Made by a program: the position numbers and the translations under genes. Below are positions 14,243-23,707 of a stretch of 64,000 nt of DNA, piece after piece (the stretch's first letter is position 1; each line of letters begins with the position of its first letter). The notes below the pieces were generated by a model. It made no database searches, was not told the origin of the DNA, and saw only the letters and a list, made by a program, of their open reading frames with translations. The stretch comes from Gammaproteobacteria bacterium (lineage in GTDB: Bacteria > Pseudomonadota > Gammaproteobacteria > Pseudomonadales > Cellvibrionaceae), in assembly GCA_021151835.1 (NCBI GenBank), contig JAGKWO010000009.1, positions 1 through 64,000 of the forward strand. Reading direction: 5' to 3'.

Positions 14243-15430
14243 ATGAGCTTTAATATCGCCCTGACCGGCCTGAGCGCCGTCAACGAACAGCTGGATACCA
14301 TCAGCAACAACATCGCCAACGTGGGAACGACCGGTTTTAAATCGTCGCGCACTGAGTTCGGCAGCATCTACGCCGACAGCCAGGCGATGGGTGTCGAAGT
14401 GCTGGGCCAAACCCAAAGCATCAGTAAAGGCGGTTCGTTGGTGACCACCGGGCGCGATTTGGACCTGGCAATTTCCGGCGGCGGATTTTTTGTGACCAAA
14501 GCATCCACCGGCAACCTGAATTACACCCGCGCCGGTGTCTTCGGTACCGACAAAAACAATTTTGTGACTAACGCCGCAGGCCAGCGTTTGCAGGGTTATC
14601 CGATTGATGCCAACGGCAACTTGCTCACCGGCACCATGGGCGACCTGCAATTGCAAAACGCTAACTTGCCGGCGAAGGCGACTGATGCGCTTGCCTTTGT
14701 GATGAACCTGGATGCAAATGAAACCGTGCCGGCAGTGGCGCCGTTCAACCCGGCCGATGCCAATACGTTTAACTCCACCTACACCACCAAGGTGTTTGAC
14801 TCGCAAGGTAAAGAGCACACCCTGACCCAGTATTTCGTCAAGACCGGGGCCAATACCTGGAACGCCCACTACTACGCGGATGGCGCTGCTGTTGGTGCTC
14901 CACAAGCACTGGCTTTCAATACCGCCGGCCAACTGACGGCGCCAGCGGCACCCATCAATGTGACTTTTAGTCCGGCAGGTGTTGATCCGGTCAGCATCGC
15001 GCTGGATTACAACCGCTCCACCCAAACCGGCTCCAACTTTGTGGTAACCACCAACCGGGCGTCCGGTTATGCCTCCGGTGAGCAGATTGGTATTGCGGTG
15101 GAGAAAGACGGAAAAGTCTACGCCAACTACAGCAACGGCGAGCGCATGTTGCAGGGCCAGGTGGCACTGGCAAACTTCGCCAACCTGGGCGGCTTGCAGA
15201 ATGAAAGCGGCACTAACTGGAGCGAAACCTCTGAGTCCGGTGCGCCGATTATCGGTGTTCCCGGCATTGGGATTTTTGGTGAGTTGCGCACCGGCGCGCT
15301 GGAAAACTCCAATGTGGATTTGACCCAGCAGCTGGTCGGTTTGATGGAAAGCCAACGCAACTATCAAGCAAATACCAAAGTGCTCTCTACCGATAAAGAG
15401 CTGACCCAAGTGCTGTTTGGCGCTATCTGA
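14243..15430 (+). CDS. flgE: Flagellar hook protein FlgE
   Basis: A 395-residue hook subunit. N-terminal ISNNIANVGTTGFKSSRTEF is the rod/hook signature; residues 75-90 carry the flagellar basal-body FlgEFG segment (GRDLDLAISGGGFFV). The central D2 region (150-280) includes KVFDSQGKEHTLTQYFVK. The C-terminus is SNVDLTQQLVGLMESQRNYQ. Gamma-proteobacterial FlgE ranges from about 400 to 460 residues, so this is a shorter hook protein. A GAGGAAAAATCG ribosome site precedes the ATG. Confidence 0.97.
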   Translation: MSFNIALTGLSAVNEQLDTISNNIANVGTTGFKSSRTEFGSIYADSQAMGVEVLGQTQSISKGGSLVTTGRDLDLAISGGGFFVTKASTGNLNYTRAGVFGTDKNNFVTNAAGQRLQGYPIDANGNLLTGTMGDLQLQNANLPAKATDALAFVMNLDANETVPAVAPFNPADANTFNSTYTTKVFDSQGKEHTLTQYFVKTGANTWNAHYYADGAAVGAPQALAFNTAGQLTAPAAPINVTFSPAGVDPVSIALDYNRSTQTGSNFVVTTNRASGYASGEQIGIAVEKDGKVYANYSNGERMLQGQVALANFANLGGLQNESGTNWSETSESGAPIIGVPGIGIFGELRTGALENSNVDLTQQLVGLMESQRNYQANTKVLSTDKELTQVLFGAI

Positions 15431-15445
15431 CGGAGGCAATGATTT

Positions 15446-16174
15446 ATGGATCGCCTCGGTTATACCGCCATGACGTCCGCCAGCCGCACGCTGCTCTCCA
15501 TGCAGGTGCGCGCTAATAACCTGGCCAATGCCAGCACCAACGGCTTCCGCGCTGATATGGAGCAAGCGCGCGCCGCCAGTATTCAAGGCTACGGCTACGA
15601 CAGCCGCCATATGGCGCTGGCGCAAAATAACGGGGTGGATTTGACCCCCGGCGCCTTGATCGCCACGGGCCGCGACCTGGATTTTGCCATCCGCGGCCAA
15701 GGCCTGATCGCGCTCGAAAGTGGCGACGGCGAGGTTTACACCCGCAACGGCAATATGCAGATCGATGCCGCGCAACGCCTGACTATCAATGGCCGCGCGG
15801 TATTGGGCGAGGGCGGTCCGATTGTGCTGCCGGAATACGACAGCCTCCATATCGGCTCCGATGGCGTGGTGTCGGTGCGTCCGCGCGGTGAAACACTGAT
15901 GACCGAGGTGGATCGCATCAAGCGGGTGGATGTGGCCGCAGCGGATCTCGCCAAGGACGAAAACGGCATGCTGGTCACCAAAAATGGCGCCCTGGCAGAA
16001 CAGAGTGATGCAGTGACGCTGGTGTCCGGCCACCTGGAATCCAGCAACGTTTCCGCGATTGAAGAGTTGGTGGCATCCATGAGCCTGAACCGCCTGTTTG
16101 AAACCCAGGTGAAGATGATGAAAGCGGCGGAAGACCTTTCCAACGCCGGCAACCGCATGATCCGCGGCAGCTAA
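15446..16174 (+). CDS. flgF: Flagellar rod protein FlgF
   Basis: A 242-residue proximal rod protein. It starts MDRLGYTAMTSASR, with RANNLANASTNGFRADMEQ, then GRDLDFAIRGQGLIAL and C-terminal LVASMSLNRLFETQVKMMK. It is distinguished from FlgG by the 'MDRL-Y-AM' start and the RTNNLAN variant. GGAGGCAATGATTT gives a strong ribosome site. It lies between flgE and flgG. Confidence 0.96.
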   Translation: MDRLGYTAMTSASRTLLSMQVRANNLANASTNGFRADMEQARAASIQGYGYDSRHMALAQNNGVDLTPGALIATGRDLDFAIRGQGLIALESGDGEVYTRNGNMQIDAAQRLTINGRAVLGEGGPIVLPEYDSLHIGSDGVVSVRPRGETLMTEVDRIKRVDVAAADLAKDENGMLVTKNGALAEQSDAVTLVSGHLESSNVSAIEELVASMSLNRLFETQVKMMKAAEDLSNAGNRMIRGS

Positions 16175-16203
16175 TTAGCCGCTCTCCGCTAGAGGAAAAT
16201 TTT

Positions 16204-16989
16204 ATGAGTTCAGCATTATGGGTCAGTAAAACCGGGTTGGCGGCACAGGATAAAGCCATGGCGACCATCGCCAACAACCTCGCCAACGTCAACACCACCG
16301 GTTTTAAAAGCGACCGCGCGGTGTTTGAAGATTTGTTTTATGCCATTGAAAAACAACCGGGTGCGCAGGCGGACCAGGTCAATACGATTCCGTCTGGCAT
16401 CCAGTTGGGCAGCGGGGTGCGCATTGCGGGCACGCAAAAAGTGTTTACCGAGGGCAACGTGCAAACCACCGGCCAACCGATGGATTTAGCGATTATCGGC
16501 AGCGGTTTTTTCCAGGTGGAATCGCCCTCCGGTGAAATCCTGTATACCGAAAGCGGCCAACTGCAATTGAATGCGGAAGGGGTGATGGTAAACGCGCAAG
16601 GTCTGCCGCTGGTGCCAGCGATAGAAGTGCCGGCGGGCGCCAGCCGTTTTACCGTGGGTAGCGATGGCATTGTTACCGCCGTATTGCCGGGCGATACCAA
16701 TCCGGTGGAGCTGGGCCAGATCACGTTGGTTAATTTCGTTAACCCGGCCGGCCTGGAAGCGCTGGGTGGCAACCTCTACAAGGAAACGGTCGCCAGTGGT
16801 GAGCCAGTGGAAGGTGTTGCGGGTGAGGAAGGTTTGGGGCTGATCAAGCAGGGTGTGCTGGAAGGTTCCAACGTGCAGGTGGTGGAAGCGATGGTTTCCA
16901 TGATCGCCATCCAGCGCGCCTATGAAGCCAACGCCAAAGTGCTGGACGCATCGTCCAGCATGCAGCAATTCCTCAACCAGAACGTGTAA
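16204..16989 (+). CDS. flgG: Flagellar distal rod protein FlgG
   Basis: A 261-residue distal rod subunit of the usual length. It starts MSSALWVSKTGLAAQDKAM, then IANNLANVNTTGFKSDRAVF, GQPMDLAIIGSGFFQVE and C-terminal VVEAMVSMIAIQRAYEANAK. GAGGAAAATTTT precedes the ATG. flgH follows after 5 bp. Confidence 0.97.
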   Translation: MSSALWVSKTGLAAQDKAMATIANNLANVNTTGFKSDRAVFEDLFYAIEKQPGAQADQVNTIPSGIQLGSGVRIAGTQKVFTEGNVQTTGQPMDLAIIGSGFFQVESPSGEILYTESGQLQLNAEGVMVNAQGLPLVPAIEVPAGASRFTVGSDGIVTAVLPGDTNPVELGQITLVNFVNPAGLEALGGNLYKETVASGEPVEGVAGEEGLGLIKQGVLEGSNVQVVEAMVSMIAIQRAYEANAKVLDASSSMQQFLNQNV

Positions 16990-16994
16990 TTGCT

Positions 16995-17669
16995 ATGAAA
17001 TGCCTCGCCCTGTGTGCCTGTTTAGCAGTGCTGGTAAGCCTAACCGGTTGCCAGCGTTTTTCGGCCACTATGGCCAGCGCGGATACCGACGACTACCAGC
17101 CGCCGGTACTGGATTACAGCCAGCCGCCCGCTACCCGCGGCGGCTTGTTCCGCGCCGGTTATGCATCGGGTTCCTTACTGCAGGACAAACGCGCCTTGCG
17201 CGTGGGCGATATCCTCACCATCGTCCTGGATGAATCCACCCAATCCAGCAAAAGCGCGGGCACCAGCTACGGTAAATCCTCCGATGTGGGCATCGGCGTG
17301 CCGCGCGTGCTCGGTAAAGATTATCCCGATGCCGAAACCTCCATTTCCAGTTCGCGCGATTTCAGCGGTTCGGCCGAAAGTTCGCAGCAAAATGCCCTGC
17401 GCGGGGCCATCGCGGTCACCGTGCATCAGGTGATGCCCAACGGCACGCTGCTGGTAAAAGGCGAGAAATCACTGCGGCTAAACCAGGGCGATGAGTACAT
17501 TCGCCTGAGTGGTTTGGTGCGCGTGGATGACATCAATAACAACAACCAGATCAGTTCGCGCCATGTAGCCAATGCGCGCATTTCCTACTCGGGGCGCGGC
17601 GCGCTGAATGAAAGTAACCAAGCCGGCTGGTTGACCCGTTTCTTCACTAATCCGTTGTTCCCGCTCTGA
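16995..17669 (+). CDS. flgH: Flagellar L-ring lipoprotein FlgH
   Basis: A 224-residue outer-membrane L-ring subunit. A lipobox LTGC with Cys19 marks it as a lipoprotein (signal peptidase II). Family motifs are GGLFRAGYASGSLLQDKRAL, VGDILTIVLDESTQ, MPNGTLLVKGEKSLRLNQG and the ending LNESNQAGWLTRFFTNPLFP. The order FlgH then FlgI is the normal one. Confidence 0.96.
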   Translation: MKCLALCACLAVLVSLTGCQRFSATMASADTDDYQPPVLDYSQPPATRGGLFRAGYASGSLLQDKRALRVGDILTIVLDESTQSSKSAGTSYGKSSDVGIGVPRVLGKDYPDAETSISSSRDFSGSAESSQQNALRGAIAVTVHQVMPNGTLLVKGEKSLRLNQGDEYIRLSGLVRVDDINNNNQISSRHVANARISYSGRGALNESNQAGWLTRFFTNPLFPL

Positions 17670-17696
17670 TCAATCACGGGCCTGGAGCCAGAATTT

Positions 17697-18815
17697 ATGC
17701 ATATTTCCCTTTCCTATTGTCGTCTCGCCCCTGTCTTGTTATTGCTCGGGGCGATGTTGACCAAAGCGGTGCAGGCCGTGCCTTTGATGGATGTGGTGGA
17801 TATTGAAGGTATCCGTACCAACCAATTGGTGGGCTATGGATTAGTAGTCGGCCTGGACGGCACCGGCGATAAAAACCAGGTGAAATTTACCAGCCAGTCC
17901 ACGGTGAATATGGTCAAGCAATTCGGCATCAACCTGCCGCCGAATATCGACCCCAAACTCAAAAATGCCGCTGCGGTAATGGTGACGGCGACCATCCCGC
18001 CGTCGTACGGACCGGGGCAACATATTGATGTAACAGTTTCTTCGTTGGGCGATGCCAAAAGCCTGCGCGGCGGGCAATTGCTGATGACCCCGCTGATGGG
18101 CGTGGATGGCGAAACCTATGCGCTGGCGCAGGGGGCGTTGATTGTGGGTGGCTTGAACGCACAGGGGGCGAGCGGCTCCAGCGTTGCCATCAATACCGCC
18201 AATACCGGGTTGATTCCCAACGGTGCGACGGTTGAGCGCTCCATCGCCACCGATTTTGCGGACCGCAAAGACATCATGCTGAATATCCGCGAACCCAGTT
18301 TCCAAACGGCGACCAAAGTGGCGAATGCCATCAACGCCAAATTCGGTACCAGCGTCGCGACCGCGTTGAACGGTACCCAGGTTTCCCTGCAAGCGCCGCT
18401 CTCCGCCGGCCAGCGCACCAGTTTTGTAGCGATGCTGGAAATGCTGGAAGTGGATACTGGCCGCACCCGCCCGAAAGTGGTGTTCAACAGTCGCACCGGT
18501 ACGGTCGTTGTGGGTGACGGTGTGCGGGTAAAAGCGGCCGCCGTGGCCCATGGCTCGTTGACGGTGACGATCAACGAATCCTCGCAAGTCAGCCAACCGG
18601 GCGCGTTTTCGCGAGGACAAACGGCGGTGACGCCGCAGTCGGATATCGCCGTGGACCAGGAAGCCAACGCCATGTTCAAGTGGCCGGAAGGCGCGAGCCT
18701 CGACAGCATCATCAGCACCGTCAACAGCTTGGGCGCGACGCCGGATGATGTAATGAGTATCTTGCAGGCGCTGGAAAAAGCGGGTGCGTTGAATGCGGAA
18801 TTGATTGTGATTTAA
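17697..18815 (+). CDS. flgI: Flagellar P-ring protein FlgI
   Basis: A 372-residue periplasmic P-ring subunit. It has a signal peptide (residues 1-27, cleavage after VQA), then VVDIEGIRTNQLVGYGLVVG, LDGTGDKNQVKFTSQS, VTVSSLGDAKSLRGGQLLMT and C-terminal LGATPDDVMSILQALEKAGA. All FlgI landmarks and length are normal. CCTGGAGCCAGAATTT gives a ribosome site. A 135 bp gap to flgJ contains a GC-rich inverted repeat (CTCCTCCCG / CGGGAGGC). Confidence 0.97.
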   Translation: MHISLSYCRLAPVLLLLGAMLTKAVQAVPLMDVVDIEGIRTNQLVGYGLVVGLDGTGDKNQVKFTSQSTVNMVKQFGINLPPNIDPKLKNAAAVMVTATIPPSYGPGQHIDVTVSSLGDAKSLRGGQLLMTPLMGVDGETYALAQGALIVGGLNAQGASGSSVAINTANTGLIPNGATVERSIATDFADRKDIMLNIREPSFQTATKVANAINAKFGTSVATALNGTQVSLQAPLSAGQRTSFVAMLEMLEVDTGRTRPKVVFNSRTGTVVVGDGVRVKAAAVAHGSLTVTINESSQVSQPGAFSRGQTAVTPQSDIAVDQEANAMFKWPEGASLDSIISTVNSLGATPDDVMSILQALEKAGALNAELIVI

Positions 18816-18950
18816 CGATTAATCTTCCCGGTCCCGCTTTAAAACGAGGGGAAGCCAAAGCTCCTCCCGTTGGAACGGGCGCGTAGCCTAGAGCGGCGGC
18901 GGGAGGCATTCCTTTGCCCGCTATTTTGGAAAGAAACAGGACCCTGTTCG

Positions 18951-19946
18951 ATGAGTATCATCTCCCTCAATAACGCAACTAACCCTCTGGCAACTGCTGA
19001 CTCTGTCGCTGCCCAGAAACCGGCACTCGACATGGCCGCCGAACAATTCGAAGCCATGTTCCTGCAACAGGTGCTGAAGCAAATGCGCAAAGCGGGTGAT
19101 GTGCTGGCGGCGGACAATCCGTTGCGCAGCCGTGAGATGGACACCATGCGCGATTTTTACGATGGTGTGCTGGCTGAAACGCTCGCTGGAAAGCGCCAGA
19201 CCGGTATCGCCGATATGCTGGTGAAACAGCTTTCAGGCAACGCCGATCAAATTGGGGCAGCCGGTGAGCAAGCGCAAACTGCTGCGCTGCCGGCGCGTCG
19301 CTCGGCGGCGATGGATAATTCGTTAAGCCTGGGCACCCTGCGCAGCAGTTGGCAGCGCGGTGTGGATAGCCTGGAAAATATCTGGGACAAAGGTTCGGCC
19401 AGCTTTAGCGCGCTGGTGGATTCGGTGATCAAACAGGAATCCGCTGGCCGTGTGGATGCGGTTTCCAGCAAGGGCGCCCTTGGCGTTATGCAATTGATGC
19501 CCGAGACCGCGCGCCAGATGGCGCAGGAGTTGGGGGTGCATTTCAATTCGCATCGCCTTACACGCGATGCGGATTACAACAAACAACTGGGCACTGCCTT
19601 TCTAGGCAAGATGCTGGACCGTTATGACGGTGAGCAAGCGCTCGCATTAGCTGCCTACAACGCCGGCCCGGCCCGGGTGGATGAATGGCTGGAGCGCAAC
19701 GGCGACCCGCGCCTGGGCCAGATCAGCACCTCGGCCTGGGTGCGCCAGATTCCATTCAAGGAAACGCGCGATTACACCAGCCGTATCCTCTCTGAACTGG
19801 GCCAGGCGGGGGCTGCAAATAATCGCCACATTCCTGTTTCCGGGGAACAAAATTCATTTAATCGCGCCAGTGATCCGGTCGCCTTGAATACAGTAAGTGA
19901 GGCTTACCGCACGCAGCAAGTTAACGCCCAGCCATCCAGCAAATGA
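18951..19946 (+). CDS. flgJ: FlgJ: rod-assembly domain fused to lytic transglycosylase
   Basis: A 331-residue protein. I start it at ATG 18951, where the rod-binding domain begins; an open frame reaches 18870. Residues 20-95 are the FlgJ rod-binding domain (EQFEAMFLQQVLKQMRKAG, RSREMDTMRDFYDGVLAE). Residues 145-280 are not the GH73 glucosaminidase of most gammaproteobacterial FlgJ but an SLT/GH23 lytic transglycosylase: VIKQESAGRVDAVSSKGA with catalytic Glu163, LGVMQLMPETARQMA, then ALAAYNAGPARVDEWL. Both domain types would clear peptidoglycan for the rod. It lies between flgI and flgK as usual. Confidence 0.94.
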   Translation: MSIISLNNATNPLATADSVAAQKPALDMAAEQFEAMFLQQVLKQMRKAGDVLAADNPLRSREMDTMRDFYDGVLAETLAGKRQTGIADMLVKQLSGNADQIGAAGEQAQTAALPARRSAAMDNSLSLGTLRSSWQRGVDSLENIWDKGSASFSALVDSVIKQESAGRVDAVSSKGALGVMQLMPETARQMAQELGVHFNSHRLTRDADYNKQLGTAFLGKMLDRYDGEQALALAAYNAGPARVDEWLERNGDPRLGQISTSAWVRQIPFKETRDYTSRILSELGQAGAANNRHIPVSGEQNSFNRASDPVALNTVSEAYRTQQVNAQPSSK

Positions 19947-20035
19947 TGTGCGCCAATGGCGGCACCTCCCGCGCGGTGACTAGCGGCGGCGCTGAATAAA
20001 CCCGTGCGATAACGGCGCAATACAGGAAGACAATC

Positions 20036-21403
20036 ATGAGTTCACTTAACAATATCGCCCTGAGCGGGGTGCGCGCCGCGCAAGTGGCTATCGCGACGAC
20101 CGGCCAGAATATCGCCAACGTCAATACGCCTGGCTTCAGCCGCTTGAACACGGTTACCCAATCTTTTTCCGGTCCCGGCGGTTTAAATGTTGGGGGTGGG
20201 GTGGAGGTGAGCAGCATCCGCCGGATGGCGAGCGAATTCCAGAACCAGCAACTCTGGCGCGCGACCACCGAGCAAAATTATTTCGGCGCCCGCCAGGAAT
20301 ACCTCACCGCACTGGAGGGTTTGATGGCGGGAGAAGGCTCCAGTATCAGCGTCGGCCTTGACCATTTTTTTGCGGCCTTAAGTGAAGCCAGTGCCACGCC
20401 CAATTCCATCGCCCTGCGCCAGCAAGTGCTGGCGGAAACGAATAACCTGGCCCAGCGTTTTAACGGCTTGAGCAGCAACATCAACGCCCAGGTGCAGGCA
20501 TTACATGAACAGCGCACGGCGATGGCAACAGAAATCAACGGCCTGACCGACAACCTTGCCAAGCTCAATAAAAAAATTGTGGAAACGGAAGCGGTTAAAG
20601 GCGATACCACCGCGTTGCGCGATCATCGCGACAGCCTGGTGAAAGATCTCAGCAAGTTTGCTTCGATCCGTGTGAATGAAACACCAGATGGCGCACTCAA
20701 TGTGTCCCTGTCCAACGGTCAGCCGCTGGTGTCCGGTATTTCGGCGGGTGAATTGCAAATCACCGTAACTATGACGGGCGAGCAGCAAGTATCGCTGGCG
20801 TTCCTGGGGACTACGTTTCCTTTGAAGCAGGATGGTTTCGGTGGCGCCTTTGGTGGTTTGTACGATGTCGAATACGGCGATCTTCGCCCGACCATGGATG
20901 CCTTGCATGAAATGGCTGACCAGTTTGCCAGCCGTATCAACAACACGTTGATGACGGGTTTTGACCTGGCTGGCAACCCCGGTACCGCCTTGTTGACCTA
21001 TGACCCGAGCAGCACGACCAAACTGCTGCAGGTGAATGCATTAACACCGGAAGCCCTGGCATTTTCATCGGCGGCGGGCGAGACCGGCAACAACGAGGTA
21101 TTGCTGGATCTGTTGGCGATCAAAAACCAGAACATCACCCTTGCCGGTAGCTCGGTCACCTTGAACGATGCCTATACCGGGCTGTTAGGGCAGGTGGCGA
21201 GTAATAGTCGCCAGAACCAGGCGGATTTGAAATCCACTACTACCGTTACCCAGCAAGCCCAAACCCAGCGCGATAGCGTGAGCGCGGTCAGCCTGGATGA
21301 AGAAGCGGTTAACCTGATGACTTACCAGCAGGCTTACCAGGCCAATATGAAAGTCATTTCCACCGCCAACCAATTATTTGATGACATGCTCGCCGCCTTC
21401 TAA
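20036..21403 (+). CDS. flgK: Flagellar hook-associated protein 1, FlgK
   Basis: A 455-residue hook-filament junction protein. It starts with IALSGVRAAQVAIATTGQNI and ANVNTPGFSRLNTVTQ; AISVGLDHFFAALSEAS-type and LRQQVLAETNNLAQRFN segments are classical FlgK. The C-terminus VNLMTYQQAYQANMKVISTA is diagnostic. Many FlgK proteins are 550-700 residues, so the variable central domain is short. ACAGGAAGACAATC gives a ribosome site. Confidence 0.96.
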   Translation: MSSLNNIALSGVRAAQVAIATTGQNIANVNTPGFSRLNTVTQSFSGPGGLNVGGGVEVSSIRRMASEFQNQQLWRATTEQNYFGARQEYLTALEGLMAGEGSSISVGLDHFFAALSEASATPNSIALRQQVLAETNNLAQRFNGLSSNINAQVQALHEQRTAMATEINGLTDNLAKLNKKIVETEAVKGDTTALRDHRDSLVKDLSKFASIRVNETPDGALNVSLSNGQPLVSGISAGELQITVTMTGEQQVSLAFLGTTFPLKQDGFGGAFGGLYDVEYGDLRPTMDALHEMADQFASRINNTLMTGFDLAGNPGTALLTYDPSSTTKLLQVNALTPEALAFSSAAGETGNNEVLLDLLAIKNQNITLAGSSVTLNDAYTGLLGQVASNSRQNQADLKSTTTVTQQAQTQRDSVSAVSLDEEAVNLMTYQQAYQANMKVISTANQLFDDMLAAF

Positions 21404-21477
21404 GGCCGCTGCATCTCACCGGGCAACACCTCAGGATTCAACCAATCCAGGATTAAACCGATTTAAAGGGGCAGCAC

Positions 21478-22392
21478 ATGCGGATTACCAACGCACAGAT
21501 TACCGCCACCATGCATAACTCCATGAATGGCAACTCGGCGCAATTGGGCAAGATCATGCAGCAATTGGCGACCAACAAGCGCATGTTGTTGCCGTCTGAT
21601 GATCCCATCGCCAGTGTGCGCGTGATGCGTGTGCAGCGCGAGGAGGCGAGCCTGGAGCAATACCGCAAGAATATCGATAACGTCTCCGGTAGCCTGTCCA
21701 CCCAGGAAGCCAACCTCAAATCCATCTCCGACGCCATCCTTAATGTACGCGACCGTTTGCTGTGGGCTGCGAACGGCTCCAACACCAGCGAAGACCTGGC
21801 GGCGATTGCGGGCGAGCTGGAAAACCTCGAGAAAACCTTGTTTACCGCGACTAACGTACGCGATGAAGAAGGCCGTTATTTATTCTCCGGTACCTTGAGC
21901 GATACACCGTCGGTCACTTACGACGCCGCAACTGAAACCTATTCAGTAACCGGCAATGACAAATATCGCCAGGCGGCGGTGGCCAATGGTGTGTTGGTGG
22001 AAGAGAACGTGACGGCGCTGAATATCTTCGGTGCCGGCATGGATATGCTCAATGAATTGCACGCGGTAGTAACCATGCTGAAAGACCCGCTGCTCGATGC
22101 ATCCAACCCGGCGGTGGGCACGCAAATCAGGGCTACTATTGATCAGTTGGATGTTACCCACAGCAATCTGCTCGGCAACATCACTGAATTGGGTGGCCGT
22201 CAAAATACGCTGACATTGCTTGGCAATAGCAATGATGAAGTATCGCTGGTCAACCAGAAAATCGAAGGTGAGCTATCGCAACTGGATTATGCCGGTGCAA
22301 CCATCGACCTGAACAACTATCAACTGGCGTTGCAGGCGACCCAGAAAACCTATTTGAAAATTAACCAGTTGTCCCTCTTTAGCTTGTTATAA
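21478..22392 (+). CDS. flgL: Flagellar hook-associated protein 3, FlgL
   Basis: A 304-residue junction protein related to flagellin. N-terminus MRITNAQITATMHNSMNGN then PSDDPIASVRVMRVQREEA, IDNVSGSLSTQEANLKSISD and EEGRYLFSGTLSDTP. The C-terminus ANYQLALQATQKTYLKINQLS-like segment forms the flagellin-type coiled coil. AAGGGGCAGCAC is the ribosome site. The next gene starts 17 bp after the stop. Confidence 0.95.
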   Translation: MRITNAQITATMHNSMNGNSAQLGKIMQQLATNKRMLLPSDDPIASVRVMRVQREEASLEQYRKNIDNVSGSLSTQEANLKSISDAILNVRDRLLWAANGSNTSEDLAAIAGELENLEKTLFTATNVRDEEGRYLFSGTLSDTPSVTYDAATETYSVTGNDKYRQAAVANGVLVEENVTALNIFGAGMDMLNELHAVVTMLKDPLLDASNPAVGTQIRATIDQLDVTHSNLLGNITELGGRQNTLTLLGNSNDEVSLVNQKIEGELSQLDYAGATIDLNNYQLALQATQKTYLKINQLSLFSLL

Positions 22393-22409
22393 GCGGGGAA
22401 GATTGATCA

Positions 22410-23456
22410 ATGAAGATTGATAAACAAACCTCGGTCGCCAGCGCACTCGAAGCCAATAGCCAGGCGTACAGCCGCTCGCGCTTGAATCCGGCGCCGCCGC
22501 GTAACCAGACTGCGCGTGCAATGGAAAGTAATGCTGCGGAAGCGCGGCCGACGGCGCGTGCATCTGGCCATGGTGGATTTAACCTGCAGCTCAACCAGCA
22601 ACTGTCGTCCATGCAGGCGGCGGATCGTTATCTGGGGGATCTGGCGGAAAATCTATCGTCGCTCAAGTTGAGCATCAGTCGCCAACTCAGCTCGCCGGTC
22701 AGCAATGAACGCGAAGCAATTGGCAAAGGTTTGCAACAGGTAAATTCACTGCTGGATGAACGCAGCAAGCGCACCGGCCAAAGCCTGGATGCGAATTTCA
22801 ATTTGCGCCTCAACGAACCCTTGCGCAGCCGTTTCAGTGTGCCGGGGCTGGAATCGCTGGAAGCCATCAAGCGCTCGGGCAAGGAAACCCTGGTCTTTAC
22901 CGGTGGCCGTGCACTGCAAGAGCCACTTGCGGTGGTGTTTGATGATGGCATGAGCGATGAGCAAGTGCTGCGTAATCTCAACGCCGGCCTGGGCAGCGCG
23001 GGAATTCGCGCGGAGCTGGATGCACAAGGCGCACTGAAATTTTCAATGCCGGAAAATGATTGGCAAGCATTGAAAAACCAACTGCGCGTAAAAGGCGAGG
23101 GCAAACTTTTTTCGGCCAACGCCAGCCAGATACAGCCACGCGAAGAAGGCTTATTGGGATTTGACCCGGCACAAGCTCAAGAGTCGGCGCGCGAACTGCG
23201 CCTGTTATTGGATTCAGTCATTGCGGCGCTGGATCGCATTAGTGGTTTGCGCCAGCAACTCAGTCAACGCCAGGACGATGTACGGGAATTTCTCGCCCGC
23301 CAGGAAAGCCAGGACGAAAAACAATGGGCGCTCAATTTTGCGAGCGCCGTGTTTAACATCCACGGACGCAAGGCATCCAGCTACTCAGCGGTGTCGCAAA
23401 CGGTTATTGCCCAGGCGCAGCTCACACGCTTTGCCGTGGTCAGCCTGCTGTCCTGA
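22410..23456 (+). CDS. Uncharacterised flagellar-locus protein after flgL
   Basis: A 348-residue protein with no signal peptide. Residues 1-45 are basic and low in structure (SRSRLNPAPPRNQTAR). Residues 55-115 form heptad-like helices (LQLNQQLSSMQAADRYLGDL). Residues 130-240 form an alpha/beta middle domain (FVFTGGRALQEP-type strand, FDDGMSDEQVLRNLNAGLG, LKFSMPENDW). Residues 255-348 are helical again (LRLLLDSVIAALDRISGLRQ). Helix-rich ends around a globular centre recall flagellin and hook-associated proteins. Position 17 bp behind flgL and GGGGAAGATTGATCA suggest the same operon. I know no named family; a junction, secreted structural or chaperone role is inference. Confidence 0.8.
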   Translation: MKIDKQTSVASALEANSQAYSRSRLNPAPPRNQTARAMESNAAEARPTARASGHGGFNLQLNQQLSSMQAADRYLGDLAENLSSLKLSISRQLSSPVSNEREAIGKGLQQVNSLLDERSKRTGQSLDANFNLRLNEPLRSRFSVPGLESLEAIKRSGKETLVFTGGRALQEPLAVVFDDGMSDEQVLRNLNAGLGSAGIRAELDAQGALKFSMPENDWQALKNQLRVKGEGKLFSANASQIQPREEGLLGFDPAQAQESARELRLLLDSVIAALDRISGLRQQLSQRQDDVREFLARQESQDEKQWALNFASAVFNIHGRKASSYSAVSQTVIAQAQLTRFAVVSLLS

Positions 23457-23707
23457 TTTGCTATCACCTGCACGATTCTGATCGCACGGCCATGACCGTG
23501 CGCGGGCTGCTTCATCCCGAGTAAAGCGGCACATCATCCACGCAACAGAGGTTTACCATCATGAGCGGCCTTGATTCGCGCTCCCATGACATAAACGATG
23601 CCGATTGCGCTTATGTCCCCCATACCCGCCCCGCCGGTATTCAGACCCGGGGAAACCTTGTAACATCGCTCGCCATGTTAATAACGAGGCGATGGCGGAG
23701 GCAGGCA

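Noticed and set aside
14225..16033. A 602-codon minus-strand open frame across flgE and flgF
   Set aside because: It is exactly antisense to two clear flagellar genes in GC-rich sequence, is His/Gly/Gln-rich with no recognisable domain, and has no ribosome site. It is a codon-bias shadow.
17841..18620. A 259-codon minus-strand open frame inside flgI
   Set aside because: Antisense shadow of flgI with low-complexity Arg/His/Gly composition.
18816..18950. In-frame extension of FlgJ upstream to 18870
   Set aside because: The added 27 residues are Arg/Cys-rich and come from a GC-rich inverted repeat; the rod-binding domain starts at the ATG at 18951.
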